Shown: in pieces, positions 10,167 through 18,729 of the stretch
Position numbering within the stretch: the first letter of the stretch is position 1
Layout: every line of letters starts with the position of its first letter
NCBI GenBank assembly: GCA_021776135.1
Contig: JAJFGL010000044.1
Location: 1 to 64,000 of the forward strand
Origin: Kiloniellaceae bacterium
GTDB taxonomy: Bacteria; Pseudomonadota; Alphaproteobacteria; Kiloniellales; J153
Direction of reading: 5' to 3'
DNA: 64,000 nucleotides
The notes under the pieces: model-generated
Told to the model about the DNA's origin: nothing
The model's input: the letters and a program-made list of their open reading frames with translations, nothing else
The model's database searches: none
Translations under genes and position numbers: made by a program

Positions 10167-12091
10167 AAACCGCGTTCGACGATGGCGGTTAGGCGGCGGG
10201 CGAAGGCGGCGGGGTCGGGCACGGCCTCGCCCTCCAGAATACGCGCCTGATCGAGCAGCAGCCAGGCCGCGTCGTCGAGGGCCGCCTCGGCGCCGTCATC
10301 GGTCGCCTCCTTGTTCTCCAGGCGTTGGGACAGGCTGCGGATCAAGCTGTGCTTGGGGTTGATTTCCAGCACCCGCTTCGAGGCCGTGTCGATCTGACGG
10401 TGCTGCTTGAGCAGGCGTTCCAGGTGCATGTCCATATCGCCCTCGTCGGCGATCAGACAAACCGGACTGCCGGTCAAGCGCTCGCTCCGGCGCACGTCCT
10501 TGACCGCGTCCTTCAGGGCCAGCTTGAGAAAGGCAACCAGCGTATCCATGCCCGGCGCGGCGGTCTCGGTGTCGGCTTCCGCGTCCTGGTCTTTTTCCTT
10601 GACGTTAAAGCCGCTCAGATCGACGCCGCCGCGGGTTACGGACTTGAAGGCCTTGTCCTTGAAGGACGCGATCGAGGGGATCCAGAACTCATCGACCGGA
10701 TCGCTGAGTAACAGAACCTCGATACCCTTGGCCTCGAAGCCTTCCAGGTGCGGGCTGCGGCGCACCGCGTCCGCGTCTTCGCCGGAAATATAGTAGATTT
10801 CGTCCTGCCCTTCCGCCATGCGTTCCACATAATCGTTCAGGCTGGTCAGCCCATCCGACTTGGTGGAGGCGAAGCGGGCAAGCTCGGTCAAGATTTCGCG
10901 CTGGCCGGCGTCCTCGTAGAGCCCTTCCTTCAAAACCGCACCGAAGTTTTCCCAGAATTTGGCGTAATCCTCAGGCTGTTTATCCGCTTGTTTCTTTAGC
11001 TCCTTTAGCACCCGCTTGGTCACGGCGCCGCGTATCTTGGCCAGGACCGGATGGCTTTGCAGCATCTCGCGGCTGATGTTAAGGGCCAGATCCTCGGTAT
11101 CGATCACGCCGCGCAGGAACCGCAAATAAGGCGGCACCAGGTCCGCGCAATCGTCGGTGATGAAGATGCGCTTTACGTACAGCTTCACGCCGTGACGGCG
11201 TTCCGGCGCGAACAAGTCAAAGGGCTGGGAAGCCGGCACGTAGAGCAGGCCGCTGTATTCGATCGTGCCCTCAACCTTGAAATGAAGGCGCAGCCAGGGA
11301 TCGTCCATGGCGTGGGCGACGTGATGGTAAAACTCCGTGTATTGCTCGTCGGTAACCTCGGACTTCGCCCGCCGCCAAATGGCGGAGGCGCTGTTCAGCA
11401 TGTCCTCTTTTTCGCCCTCCACCATGACCACGGGAATCGCCACATGATCGGAGTAGGTCTTGACGATGCCCCGCAGGCGCGCCGGGTCCAGAAACTCGGC
11501 GGCGTCTTTCTTCATCGACAGCACGATCCGGGTCCCGCGCGCCATATCCAGCGCCTCGGGGTCGGCCGCCGAGATGGTGAAATCGCCCTTGCCGTCGGAA
11601 GTCCAAACCCAAGCATGGTCCTCGCCGGCCTTGCGGCTGGTCACCTCGACTTTGCCGGCGACCATGAAGGCGGAATAGAATCCGACCCCGAATTTGCCGA
11701 TGAGGTTGGCGCCGCCGTTCTTGCTCTTGCCTTTAGCCTTTTCCTCTTTTTGGCTTTCCAGTTCGCTCACAAAGGCGGCGGTGCCGGAACGGGCGATGGT
11801 GCCCAGGTTCCCGATCATCTCGTCCCGGTTCATGCCGATGCCGTTATCGGCGATGGTGAGAGTCTTGGCCTTGCTATCGCTCGCCAGACGGATCTTGAAG
11901 TCGGGATCGCCGGCCAGGAGCTCCGGTTCGGTCAGGGCGGCGTAACGCAGCCGGTCACAGGCGTCGGAGGCATTGGATATCAGCTCGCGAAGAAAGATTT
12001 CCTTGTTCGAATAAAGCGAATTGGCGACGATATCGAGAAGCCGGCTGACTTCAGCCTGAAAGCTTAACTTCTCTTCGGTCTTGGTCTCCAT
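10157..12091 (-). CDS. htpG: Chaperone protein HtpG (Hsp90)
   Basis: This is a cytosolic ATP-dependent Hsp90 homodimer that remodels client proteins. The GHKL ATPase domain has ELISNASDACDRLRYAAL (the catalytic Glu region), ADNGIGMNRDEM and GKFGVGFYSAFMVA. The middle domain has the conserved ISREMLQ and FWENFG segments, and the C-terminus supplies dimerisation. I start at ATG 12091 (METKTEEKLSFQAEV), which aligns best with known HtpG N-termini. ATG 12109, six codons upstream, is possible. It is divergent from pcm with a gap of about 100 bp. Length and domain order are normal. Confidence 0.96.
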   Translation of the reverse strand: METKTEEKLSFQAEVSRLLDIVANSLYSNKEIFLRELISNASDACDRLRYAALTEPELLAGDPDFKIRLASDSKAKTLTIADNGIGMNRDEMIGNLGTIARSGTAAFVSELESQKEEKAKGKSKNGGANLIGKFGVGFYSAFMVAGKVEVTSRKAGEDHAWVWTSDGKGDFTISAADPEALDMARGTRIVLSMKKDAAEFLDPARLRGIVKTYSDHVAIPVVMVEGEKEDMLNSASAIWRRAKSEVTDEQYTEFYHHVAHAMDDPWLRLHFKVEGTIEYSGLLYVPASQPFDLFAPERRHGVKLYVKRIFITDDCADLVPPYLRFLRGVIDTEDLALNISREMLQSHPVLAKIRGAVTKRVLKELKKQADKQPEDYAKFWENFGAVLKEGLYEDAGQREILTELARFASTKSDGLTSLNDYVERMAEGQDEIYYISGEDADAVRRSPHLEGFEAKGIEVLLLSDPVDEFWIPSIASFKDKAFKSVTRGGVDLSGFNVKEKDQDAEADTETAAPGMDTLVAFLKLALKDAVKDVRRSERLTGSPVCLIADEGDMDMHLERLLKQHRQIDTASKRVLEINPKHSLIRSLSQRLENKEATDDGAEAALDDAAWLLLDQARILEGEAVPDPAAFARRLTAIVERGFGA

Positions 12092-12190
12092 GGTCTCTTT
12101 TCCGGACATAAATCGACCCGCTGCTTAGGAATTCGTAAACCGGGTCTGATATGTGGTAATACCGGCGAAACTGCAAGGCCCGGTAAGGAT

Positions 12191-12910
12191 ATGATTGAGG
12201 GCAAGCAAAAACAGGCGGAACGAAAGGCCATGGTCGCCGAAGTCGAGGCGGAGGTGGCCGCGACCTGCGATTACCTGGGCAAGCGCCGCCTCGATTCCAA
12301 GGTCGCCGAGGCCATGGCCAAGGTGCGCCGGCACCGTTTCGTCCCCGCCGTCAACCAGCGCCATGCCTACGAAAACCGGCCACAACCCATCGGCCACGGA
12401 CAAACCATCTCGCAGCCCTACATGGTCGCGATCATGACCGACCTGGCCAAAATCGAGCCCGCTAGCCGGGTGCTGGAGATCGGGACCGGCTGCGGTTACC
12501 AGACCGCCATCCTGGCCGAACTCGCGGATCGGGTCTATTCGATCGAGATCGTGCCCGAACTGGCCAATCCGGCGGCCGCGCGCCTGCGCGACCTGGGCTA
12601 TGCCAACGTCGAAGTCAGGTGCGGCGACGGCGCCCTCGGCTGGGCCGAGCATGCGCCCTTCGACGCCATCATTGTGACCGCCGCCGCCTGGCAGCGCATT
12701 CCGCCGGCCCTGACCGCGCAGCTAGCCCCAGGCGGGCGCCTGGTAATTCCGGTCGATCGCAGCGTCTCGGCCGCGCGCTTTCCCTATCTCGATCAGAACC
12801 AGGAATTGATGCTGGTCACTAAAGACAAGGAGGGCCGTCTTGCCGAACGTAACGTACTGCCGGTTGCTTTTGTCCCGCTGGTCGAGAGAAGCGCCGACCC
12901 AGCTGCCTAG
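12191..12910 (+). CDS. pcm: Protein-L-isoaspartate O-methyltransferase
   Basis: This 239-residue SAM-dependent methyltransferase methylates isoaspartyl residues to start repair of aged proteins. The family signature IGHGQTISQPYMVA is present, followed by SAM motif I VLEIGTGCGYQTA and the acidic SIEIVPEL that binds the ribose. PGGRLVIPV near the C-terminus is also typical. The first 50 residues are charged and helical. It starts with ATG after GGTAAGGAT. About 40 bp separate it from the helicase gene, so they could share a transcript. Confidence 0.94.
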   Translation: MIEGKQKQAERKAMVAEVEAEVAATCDYLGKRRLDSKVAEAMAKVRRHRFVPAVNQRHAYENRPQPIGHGQTISQPYMVAIMTDLAKIEPASRVLEIGTGCGYQTAILAELADRVYSIEIVPELANPAAARLRDLGYANVEVRCGDGALGWAEHAPFDAIIVTAAAWQRIPPALTAQLAPGGRLVIPVDRSVSAARFPYLDQNQELMLVTKDKEGRLAERNVLPVAFVPLVERSADPAA

Positions 12911-12950
12911 GACTTGCGCTACGATCCCGGATCGCTAAGTCTGTAAGGCC

Positions 12951-15446
12951 ATGACTACATTCGCGCGCAGCCGTATCACCGCCGTCCTGGGCCCCACGAA
13001 CACCGGAAAAACCTACCTGGCGATCGAGCGTATGCTGGGTCATGCCAGCGGCATGATCGGGTTTCCCTTGCGGCTTTTAGCGCGCGAGAACTATGACCGG
13101 GTGGTCAAGATCAAGGGCAAGGGCCAGGTCGCGCTGGTCACGGGCGAAGAGAAAATCGCGCCGCCCGGCGCGCGTTATTTCCTATGCACGGTCGAATCCA
13201 TGCCGGTCGGCCGAGCGGTCGAGTTCCTGGCCATCGACGAAATCCAGCTGTGCGCGGACCCGGAACGCGGTCACGTCTTCACCGACCGCCTGCTCCATGC
13301 CCGCGGCACCCAGGAGACCATGTTCATGGGCGCCGACACCCTGCGCGGGGTCCTGCGCCGGCTGGTGCCCGAAGCGGAAACCATCGCGCGGCCCCGCTTC
13401 TCAACCCTCGCCCACAGCGGCGAGCGCAAGCTGTCGCGCCTGCCGCCGCGATCCGCCGTGGTCGCCTTTTCCGCCGCCGAGGTTTACGAAACCGCGGAAA
13501 CCATGCGCCGCCAGCGCGGCGGCGCGGCGATCGTGATGGGGGCGCTGAGCCCGCGCACGCGCCGGGCCCAGGTCGGCATGTTCGAGGCCGGCGAGGTCGA
13601 TTACCTGGTCGCCACCGACGCCATCGGCATGGGCCTGAACTTGAACCTGGAGCATGTGGCCTTCGCCAAGCTCTCGAAATTCGACGGCCGGAACCCACGC
13701 GCCCTCACCGCCCCCGAGATCGCCCAGATCGCGGGCCGCGCCGGGCGCCACATGACCGACGGCAGCTTCGGCACCACCAACGGCGCCGGGCCGCTCGATC
13801 CGGACACGGTCGCGGCGGTAGAGGCGCATCGATTCGCCGCCCACGATAATATTTACTGGCGCGCCCGCGATCTGGACCTGGCTTCGCCGGCTGCGCTTCT
13901 GAAAAGCCTGGAACGCCCGCCGCCCTCGCCCATACTCAGGCGCGCGGTTCAGGGCGACGACCTGCGCGCCTTGAACGCCCTGGCCGGCGACGAAGAGATA
14001 CGCGCCCTGGCGCGCCATCGTGGCGCGGTCGCCCTGCTGTGGGACGTGTGTCAGATACCCGACTTTCAGAAAATTCTCTCCGACCGGCACAGCCGCTTGC
14101 TGGGCCTGATCTATCGCCACCTCATGGCCGGCGAGGGCCGTCTGCCCAGCGATTGGGTGGCGCGGCAAATCGGCCGCATCGCGCGCTGCGATGGCGATAT
14201 CGACGCTCTGGTCGCCCGCATCGCGCAGGTCCGCACCTGGACCTACATTTCGCACCGGCCTGGCTGGCTGAACGATCCGCGCCATTGGCAGGAGCGTACC
14301 CGCGACATCGAAGATAATCTATCGGATGCCCTGCATAGGGGTTTGACCGCGCGCTTCGTTGACCGGCGCGCGGCGGTGCTGGTGCGCTCCCTGCGCGCCG
14401 GCGATCGCATGCTGACAGGAATCGATGCCGACGGCGCGGTCACGGTCGAGGGCGAATTCGTCGGCCGGCTGCACGGGTTTCGCTTCCAAGCCGACGAAGC
14501 GGGCTCGGGCCGGGACGCGCGCGCCCTGCTGACGGCGGCGCGCCACGCGCTTCTCGGAGAAATTCCACGGCGTCTGAGCGCCCTGGAGCAAGCGCCGGCG
14601 GGCGACTTCGCGCTGCTGCCTGACGGCCGCCTGACCTGGCGCGGCGAAGCCGTGGGCGCTCTGGCCGCCGGCGATACCGCCCTGACACCGGCAGCCGAGC
14701 CCCTGAGCAGCGAGTTCTTGGACAGCCGCGCCCGCGAACGCCTCCGCCTGTGCCTGACCGCTTGGTGCCGGCGCCACCTGCGGGCCCGCCTCACCCCCCT
14801 GTACCGGATTGGCGAGGCGGCGGACCAGGACGGTTTCTCGGGCCCCGCGCGGGGCCTGCTGTATCAACTCAGCGAAAACCTCGGCCTGGTGCCACGCGGC
14901 CGGGCCGAGGCGCAGATCGAGGCCCTGGGCAAGACGGAACGCAAGCACCTGGCGGCGCTGGGTGTGCGCCTGGGCCGGACCTGCGTTTACATGCCCGCCT
15001 TGCGCCGTGGCGAGCGTCCGGCCCTGCGCGGCCTCTTATGGTCGCTTCATCGCCAAAGCGCCGCGCCGGAGGCCCCGGCTCACGACTCGAACACCTGCCT
15101 AGCGCCGCCGGGGGTGGACCGGAGTTTCTACCTGGCGATCGGGTGTTGCAGCTTACCCGGACTGGCGATCCGCGCCGAAGCGCTGGAACGCCTGGCCCAG
15201 GATGTTTTCCGCTTAGGCAAGGGTGGCCCCTTCAAAGCCTCGGCCCGGCTCCTGGGCCACGTCGACGGCGACGCGGCGCGCCTGAAAACCGCCCTGGACG
15301 CCCTGGGCCACAGCCTGCAACGCGACGCCGAAGGGTTTCAAGTCTCGCGGCGCCGGAGAAGCGCCAGAAAGGCCCGGACAAGGCCGCTGCGCGACGCCGC
15401 TTCTTCCCCCTTCGACATCCTGCGCAGCCTCATGCCCGGCGAATGA
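12951..15446 (+). CDS. SUV3-like ATP-dependent RNA helicase
   Basis: This 831-residue superfamily 2 helicase resembles mitochondrial SUV3, the helicase partner of RNA degradation machines. Walker A is GPTNTGKTYLA (near residue 15). The Walker B equivalent is IDEIQ near residue 98, rather than DEAD. Motif V reads VATDAIGMGLNL and motif VI QIAGRAGRHM. Residues beyond about 350 form an Arg-rich C-terminal region with no domain I can name, ending in a basic tail. The last codons overlap the next gene by ATGA. A SUV3-like helicase, S4 protein, ferredoxin and CarD in this order recur in alphaproteobacteria, which suggests an RNA-metabolism role. Confidence 0.88.
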   Translation: MTTFARSRITAVLGPTNTGKTYLAIERMLGHASGMIGFPLRLLARENYDRVVKIKGKGQVALVTGEEKIAPPGARYFLCTVESMPVGRAVEFLAIDEIQLCADPERGHVFTDRLLHARGTQETMFMGADTLRGVLRRLVPEAETIARPRFSTLAHSGERKLSRLPPRSAVVAFSAAEVYETAETMRRQRGGAAIVMGALSPRTRRAQVGMFEAGEVDYLVATDAIGMGLNLNLEHVAFAKLSKFDGRNPRALTAPEIAQIAGRAGRHMTDGSFGTTNGAGPLDPDTVAAVEAHRFAAHDNIYWRARDLDLASPAALLKSLERPPPSPILRRAVQGDDLRALNALAGDEEIRALARHRGAVALLWDVCQIPDFQKILSDRHSRLLGLIYRHLMAGEGRLPSDWVARQIGRIARCDGDIDALVARIAQVRTWTYISHRPGWLNDPRHWQERTRDIEDNLSDALHRGLTARFVDRRAAVLVRSLRAGDRMLTGIDADGAVTVEGEFVGRLHGFRFQADEAGSGRDARALLTAARHALLGEIPRRLSALEQAPAGDFALLPDGRLTWRGEAVGALAAGDTALTPAAEPLSSEFLDSRARERLRLCLTAWCRRHLRARLTPLYRIGEAADQDGFSGPARGLLYQLSENLGLVPRGRAEAQIEALGKTERKHLAALGVRLGRTCVYMPALRRGERPALRGLLWSLHRQSAAPEAPAHDSNTCLAPPGVDRSFYLAIGCCSLPGLAIRAEALERLAQDVFRLGKGGPFKASARLLGHVDGDAARLKTALDALGHSLQRDAEGFQVSRRRRSARKARTRPLRDAASSPFDILRSLMPGE

Positions 15447-15826
15447 CAGAAACCTCCCTCCGCCTCGACAAATGGCTTTGGTACGCGCGTTTTTTCAAGA
15501 CCCGCTCCCTGGCGACCGGGCTTTGCAACGCCGGACGCCTGCGCCTCGGCGGCGAGATCGTTTCCAAGGCCCACCGCACGGTCCACCCCGGCGACGTCCT
15601 GACCTTCCCCCAGGGGCGCCAGATTCGGGTCGTGAAGATACTTGCCTTGGCGAGCCGCCGCGGCCCGGCGCCCGAAGCCCAAGCCCTCTACGAGGATCTC
15701 AGCCCGCCCAGCAAGGAAAGCCGCTTGCCGCCCGAGGCCGTCCGCGATGCCGTCCGGGAGCCGGGAACCGGCCGGCCCACCAAGCGCGACCGCCGGGCCC
15801 TGGAAAAGATTCGCGGCGGCGCCTGA
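15443..15826 (+). CDS. S4-domain RNA-binding protein (HslR-like)
   Basis: This 127-residue protein has an S4 RNA-binding fold in its first 65 residues (SLRLDKWLWYARFFKTRSLA, RLGGEIVSKAHRTVHPGD), as in heat-shock protein 15 (HslR), which binds stalled 50S subunits. A long upstream extension of the frame is antisense-like coding inside the helicase gene and is not used. The ATG at 15443 overlaps the helicase stop by four bases, showing translational coupling. The C-terminal third is basic and low-complexity. Confidence 0.9.
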   Translation: MTETSLRLDKWLWYARFFKTRSLATGLCNAGRLRLGGEIVSKAHRTVHPGDVLTFPQGRQIRVVKILALASRRGPAPEAQALYEDLSPPSKESRLPPEAVRDAVREPGTGRPTKRDRRALEKIRGGA

Positions 15827-16230
15827 TTCTACGGATCGCCCCCGGCTCACACCATATCTAGGGGTATTTTCGGCGGTGGGGACAATTTATGCCCGCTGGG
15901 TCCGCGAAATTAACGTGGCGTTAACCAAGCCGGTGCCACGATCCGCCCGTGATCGAAACACCCTAATCGCGCGTCCGCGGATGCCAAACGGAGGGAAGTG
16001 AATAGCCCGATGGTCAGCCCTTACCTCAAACGGCCGCTCCGCCCCCTCGATCAAGTCTTGGCGGCCCGGTGCGAGACCATGAACCAAGCGGCGGTGGAAA
16101 CACCGCCCAAAAGCCTCGATACGGAACCGGGCACGCGGCGCCAAGCCAGCCCGCCCGATAGCCTGACAAACACCCGGCGCGCGGCTTAAATAGGCACATT
16201 CCGCCCAGGGTTGCGCCCCGGCGAAGGGCC
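15827..16230. other. 404-bp stretch without a firm gene
   Basis: No well-supported gene lies here. The first 150 bp contain AT-richer patches around 15880-15935, including two GTTAA/TTAAC-like elements that could be promoter DNA. The second half holds a 63-codon open frame described separately. No terminator with a T-run is visible downstream of the S4 gene. Confidence 0.5.
15998..16189 (+). CDS. Possible small hypothetical protein (weak)
   Basis: An open frame of 63 codons starts at GTG 15998 or, four codons in, at ATG 16010. A strong GGAGGGAA lies at 15990-15997, but it is too close to the GTG and too far from the ATG to settle the start. The N-terminus (SPYLKRPLRPLDQVLAARC) looks like short alphaproteobacterial proteins that begin with YLxRPLRSLxEV. 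The remainder is Pro/Thr-rich and undistinguished. It could be real, but composition alone could also produce it. Confidence 0.35.
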   Translation: MNSPMVSPYLKRPLRPLDQVLAARCETMNQAAVETPPKSLDTEPGTRRQASPPDSLTNTRRAA

Positions 16231-16722
16231 GTGATAGGCAAGGCCGTGCTTGATCGCATCAAGGCCTTTGTCAATTCATGGGAATCCGGCGCCGCGGGCG
16301 GGGCCGACGCCGGCGCGCGCGCGCACGAGGAGTATCGGATCGCGGCCGCGGCTCTGCTGGTTGAAGCGGCCCAGATGGATGAGACCTTCGACGATAACGA
16401 ACGCGCCACGATTCTAAACCTCCTAACCGGCCGCTTCGCCCTCACGGCCCAAGAGGGCCAGGATCTGCTTGGCGCCGCCGAAGAAAAAGTCGCCCAATCC
16501 AGTCAGCTCTTCGGTTTCACCAAGGCTATCAAGGACGCTTTCACCGGCGCGCAGCGCATCGAACTCCTGGAGATGCTCTGGGAAGTGGCCTATAGCGACG
16601 GCGAGTTGCACGATTATGAAGCCAGCCTGATCCGCCGCGTGACCGGTCTGCTGCACGTCAGCGACCGCGATAGCGGCGCGGCGCGTAAGCGGGCCTTGGA
16701 AAAACTGGGTCTTAAGACATAA
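16231..16722 (+). CDS. TerB-like (tellurite-resistance family) protein
   Basis: This 163-residue mostly helical protein matches the TerB/YebE-like fold. The key features are the acidic AAQMDETFDDNERATI near residue 48 and VAYSDGELHDYEASLIRR near residue 127, paired Asp/Glu motifs that bind metal ions in TerB. There is no signal peptide. The start is GTG 16231, or a second GTG at 16246. It lies between the S4 gene and fdxA on the same strand. Despite the family name, a role in tellurite resistance is not implied without the other ter genes; the cellular role is unknown. Confidence 0.8.
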   Translation: MIGKAVLDRIKAFVNSWESGAAGGADAGARAHEEYRIAAAALLVEAAQMDETFDDNERATILNLLTGRFALTAQEGQDLLGAAEEKVAQSSQLFGFTKAIKDAFTGAQRIELLEMLWEVAYSDGELHDYEASLIRRVTGLLHVSDRDSGAARKRALEKLGLKT

Positions 16723-16742
16723 TCCGATACAGGTGTTTTTGA

Positions 16743-16760
16743 CCGCCCCCACCAGGGCGG
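16743..16760 (+). promoter_or_regulatory. Stem-loop before fdxA
   Basis: A perfect 6-bp stem (CCGCCC with GGGCGG) and a 6-nt loop lie in the 57-bp gap between the TerB-like gene and fdxA, just before the AGGAGA ribosome site. It could end the upstream message or protect the fdxA mRNA end; there is no T-run. Confidence 0.4.
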
Positions 16761-16779
16761 CAGCAGGAGAAACGAAGCC

Positions 16780-17118
16780 ATGACCTACGTCGTTACCGAG
16801 GCCTGTATCCGTTGCAAGTACATGGACTGCATTGAGGTGTGCCCGGTGGATTGCTTCTATGAGGGCGCCAACATGCTGGTGATCCACCCGGACGAGTGCA
16901 TCGATTGCGGGGTCTGCGAGCCGGAGTGCCCACCCGAGGCGATCATCCCCGACACCGACCCGGTGGCCGAATCCTGGCTGGAACCGAACCGCGAGTACAG
17001 CGAGAAATGGCCCAACATTACCCGCAAGGGAACCCCGCCCGAAGATTCCGAGACCTATAAGGACATGGCCGGGAAATACGAAAAATTCTTCGATCCCGGT
17101 CCCGGTAAAGGCGAATAA
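16780..17118 (+). CDS. fdxA: Seven-iron ferredoxin FdxA
   Basis: This 112-residue soluble electron carrier binds one 3Fe-4S and one 4Fe-4S cluster. The first Cys group is at 9, 12, 17, 21 and 25 ([15 protein letters not shown]) and the second in [13 protein letters not shown] around residues 40-50. The loop VDCFYEG and the long C-terminal extension are typical of FdxA of Azotobacter and rhizobial type. An AGGAGA ribosome site precedes ATG. A strong terminator follows at 17231. It is placed between the TerB-like gene and carD, a common alphaproteobacterial neighbourhood. Confidence 0.95.
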   Translation: MTYVVTEACIRCKYMDCIEVCPVDCFYEGANMLVIHPDECIDCGVCEPECPPEAIIPDTDPVAESWLEPNREYSEKWPNITRKGTPPEDSETYKDMAGKYEKFFDPGPGKGE

Positions 17119-17230
17119 ATCCAGGCCGTAACGGTAAATACCCCCTGGCTCCGCCGCCGCCGCCCTTGAAAATTCGTGGAAATCGGGGTATATGTAACCA
17201 GTTAGCCAGCAACATCGCCGGGAGCGATTT

Positions 17231-17266
17231 AGGTGCCGTAAGAATTTGCGGCGCCTCGATTTTTTT
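17231..17266 (+). terminator. Rho-independent terminator after fdxA
   Basis: An 8-bp stem (AGGTGCCG at 17231-17238 with CGGCGCCT at 17249-17256, one G-T pair), a 10-nt loop and a run of seven T at 17260-17266 make a textbook intrinsic terminator about 110 bp past the fdxA stop. It separates fdxA from carD, so carD must have its own promoter in 17267-17349. Confidence 0.85.
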
Positions 17267-17349
17267 GACGATCCCTGGCGCCATGCCAAGATGCGAAGCT
17301 GTAGAAACCGCTGGCGCGCACTGGCCAAGAAGGAACCGGTTGATAGCCT

Positions 17350-17880
17350 ATGACCAAGAAAAAAGCGACTAAGGAACAAAAAGCGGCCAAGGAAGCGGGC
17401 TTCGAAGTCGGCGACTTCGTTGTCTACCCCACCCATGGCGTCGGCCGGGTCGAGGGCGTGGAAAGTATGGAAATATCCAGCCAAACCCTAAGCCTGATTA
17501 TAATTAATTTTGAAAAGGACCGCATGACCTTGCGCGTCCCCATCGATAAGGCGGAGGAATCGGGCCTGCGTAAGCTTTCCAGCCGCAAACTGATGGATTC
17601 CGCCCTGGCGACCCTGAAAGGGCGCGTCCGCGTGAAGCGGACCATGTGGAGCCGCCGGGCGCAGGAATACGACGCCAAGATCAATTCCGGGGATCCAGTT
17701 CTCATCGCCGAAGTGGTGCGGGATCTGTTTCGCGGCGCCGATCAGCCCGATCAATCCTATAGCGAACGGCAGATGTATCAGGCGGCGCTCGAACGCCTGT
17801 CGCGTGAGTTGGCGGCGGTCGAGAAAATTGACGAGGAAAAAGCCGCCGTTAAGCTAGAAGAAATTCTCACGGCAGCCTAA
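17350..17880 (+). CDS. carD: CarD family transcriptional regulator
   Basis: This 176-residue protein binds RNA polymerase beta and stabilises the open promoter complex. The N-terminal RNAP-interaction domain has FEVGDFVVYPTHGVGRVEGVE (Tudor-like). The helical C-terminal DNA-binding part has MWSRRAQEYDAKINSGDP and YSERQMYQAALERLSREL. A Lys-rich N-terminus precedes the domain. It starts with ATG and is followed after 13 bp by the PPP-fold protein gene on the same strand, so both are probably made from one mRNA. Confidence 0.94.
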   Translation: MTKKKATKEQKAAKEAGFEVGDFVVYPTHGVGRVEGVESMEISSQTLSLIIINFEKDRMTLRVPIDKAEESGLRKLSSRKLMDSALATLKGRVRVKRTMWSRRAQEYDAKINSGDPVLIAEVVRDLFRGADQPDQSYSERQMYQAALERLSRELAAVEKIDEEKAAVKLEEILTAA

Positions 17881-17893
17881 ACTCACCGCCGCC

Positions 17894-18694
17894 ATGACGG
17901 ATCGGCAAAAATTCGCGGTTCTGCGCGCCGCCCGCCGGGTTTGGGCGATTGGCGCCATTCATGCCGATGTCGAGCGGCTTAAGCGGCTGCACGCGCGCTT
18001 GTGGCCCAAGCTCGAGTTGTGCGACCGCATCGTCTATACGGGCAACATGATCGGGCGCGCGCCCCAGGCCCGCGAAACCCTCGACGCGATTCTTAATTTC
18101 CGCCTGCACACCCTGGCGCGGCCGCACAGCGAGGCCGACGACGTAATCTATTTGCGCGGCAGCCAGGAAGAGATGTGGCAAAAGCTGTTGCAGCTTCAAT
18201 TCGCCACCGACCCGCGCGGGGTTCTGGAATGGATGCTGGACCAAGGCGTCGGCGCAACGCTGGAATCCTATGGCGTCCCGGTGGCGGACGCCCTGCGCGA
18301 AGCGGCCTCGGGCACGGTATCCTTGACCCGCTGGACCGGCAGGCTGCGCCAAGCGATCTATGCGCAATCCGGCCACCACCAGATCATGGCCGCCCTGCGC
18401 CGCGCGGCCTATACCGAGGAAGGCACCCTGCTGTTCGTCAATGCCGGCCTCGATCCCAGGCGCCCGCTCGAGACCCAAAGCGACAGCTTTTGGTGGTGCA
18501 GCGCGGACTTCGCGGCGATTTCGGAAGCCTACGGCGGGTTCAAGCGCGTGGTGCGCGGCACCGACCCCAGTCACGGCGGCTACCAGGAAACCGAACACAC
18601 CCTGACCGTCGACGGCGGCTGCGGCTTCGACGGCCAGCTCATGGCCGCCTGCCTAAGCCAGGAAGGCGAAGTTCTCGACGTCGTCGAAGCCTAG
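17894..18694 (+). CDS. Metallophosphoesterase-fold protein lacking most metal ligands (pseudophosphatase)
   Basis: This 266-residue protein keeps the layout of bacterial PPP-family Ser/Thr phosphatases but has lost most metal ligands. The GDxHG motif reads GAIHA (20-24), GDxxDRG reads GNMIGRA (50-56), GNHE reads GSQE (89-92), FVHAG reads FVNAG (181-185), and the last His motif reads RGTDP (221-225). Only His23 of the usual metal set remains. Spacing between motifs and the hydrophobic core are intact and the frame is open, which argues for a conserved non-catalytic protein rather than decay. It is probably co-transcribed with carD. A binding or regulatory role is inferred; the partner is unknown. 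Confidence 0.75.
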   Translation: MTDRQKFAVLRAARRVWAIGAIHADVERLKRLHARLWPKLELCDRIVYTGNMIGRAPQARETLDAILNFRLHTLARPHSEADDVIYLRGSQEEMWQKLLQLQFATDPRGVLEWMLDQGVGATLESYGVPVADALREAASGTVSLTRWTGRLRQAIYAQSGHHQIMAALRRAAYTEEGTLLFVNAGLDPRRPLETQSDSFWWCSADFAAISEAYGGFKRVVRGTDPSHGGYQETEHTLTVDGGCGFDGQLMAACLSQEGEVLDVVEA

Positions 18695-18729
18695 TATACT
18701 TTCCCGCCATCTGAAGGAAGGGGCGCCGC

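Noticed and set aside
14750-15442. Upstream extension of the S4-domain gene
   Set aside because: It lies wholly inside the helicase coding region in another frame and reads as Pro/Arg/Gly-rich nonsense; the ATG at 15443 gives the family length.
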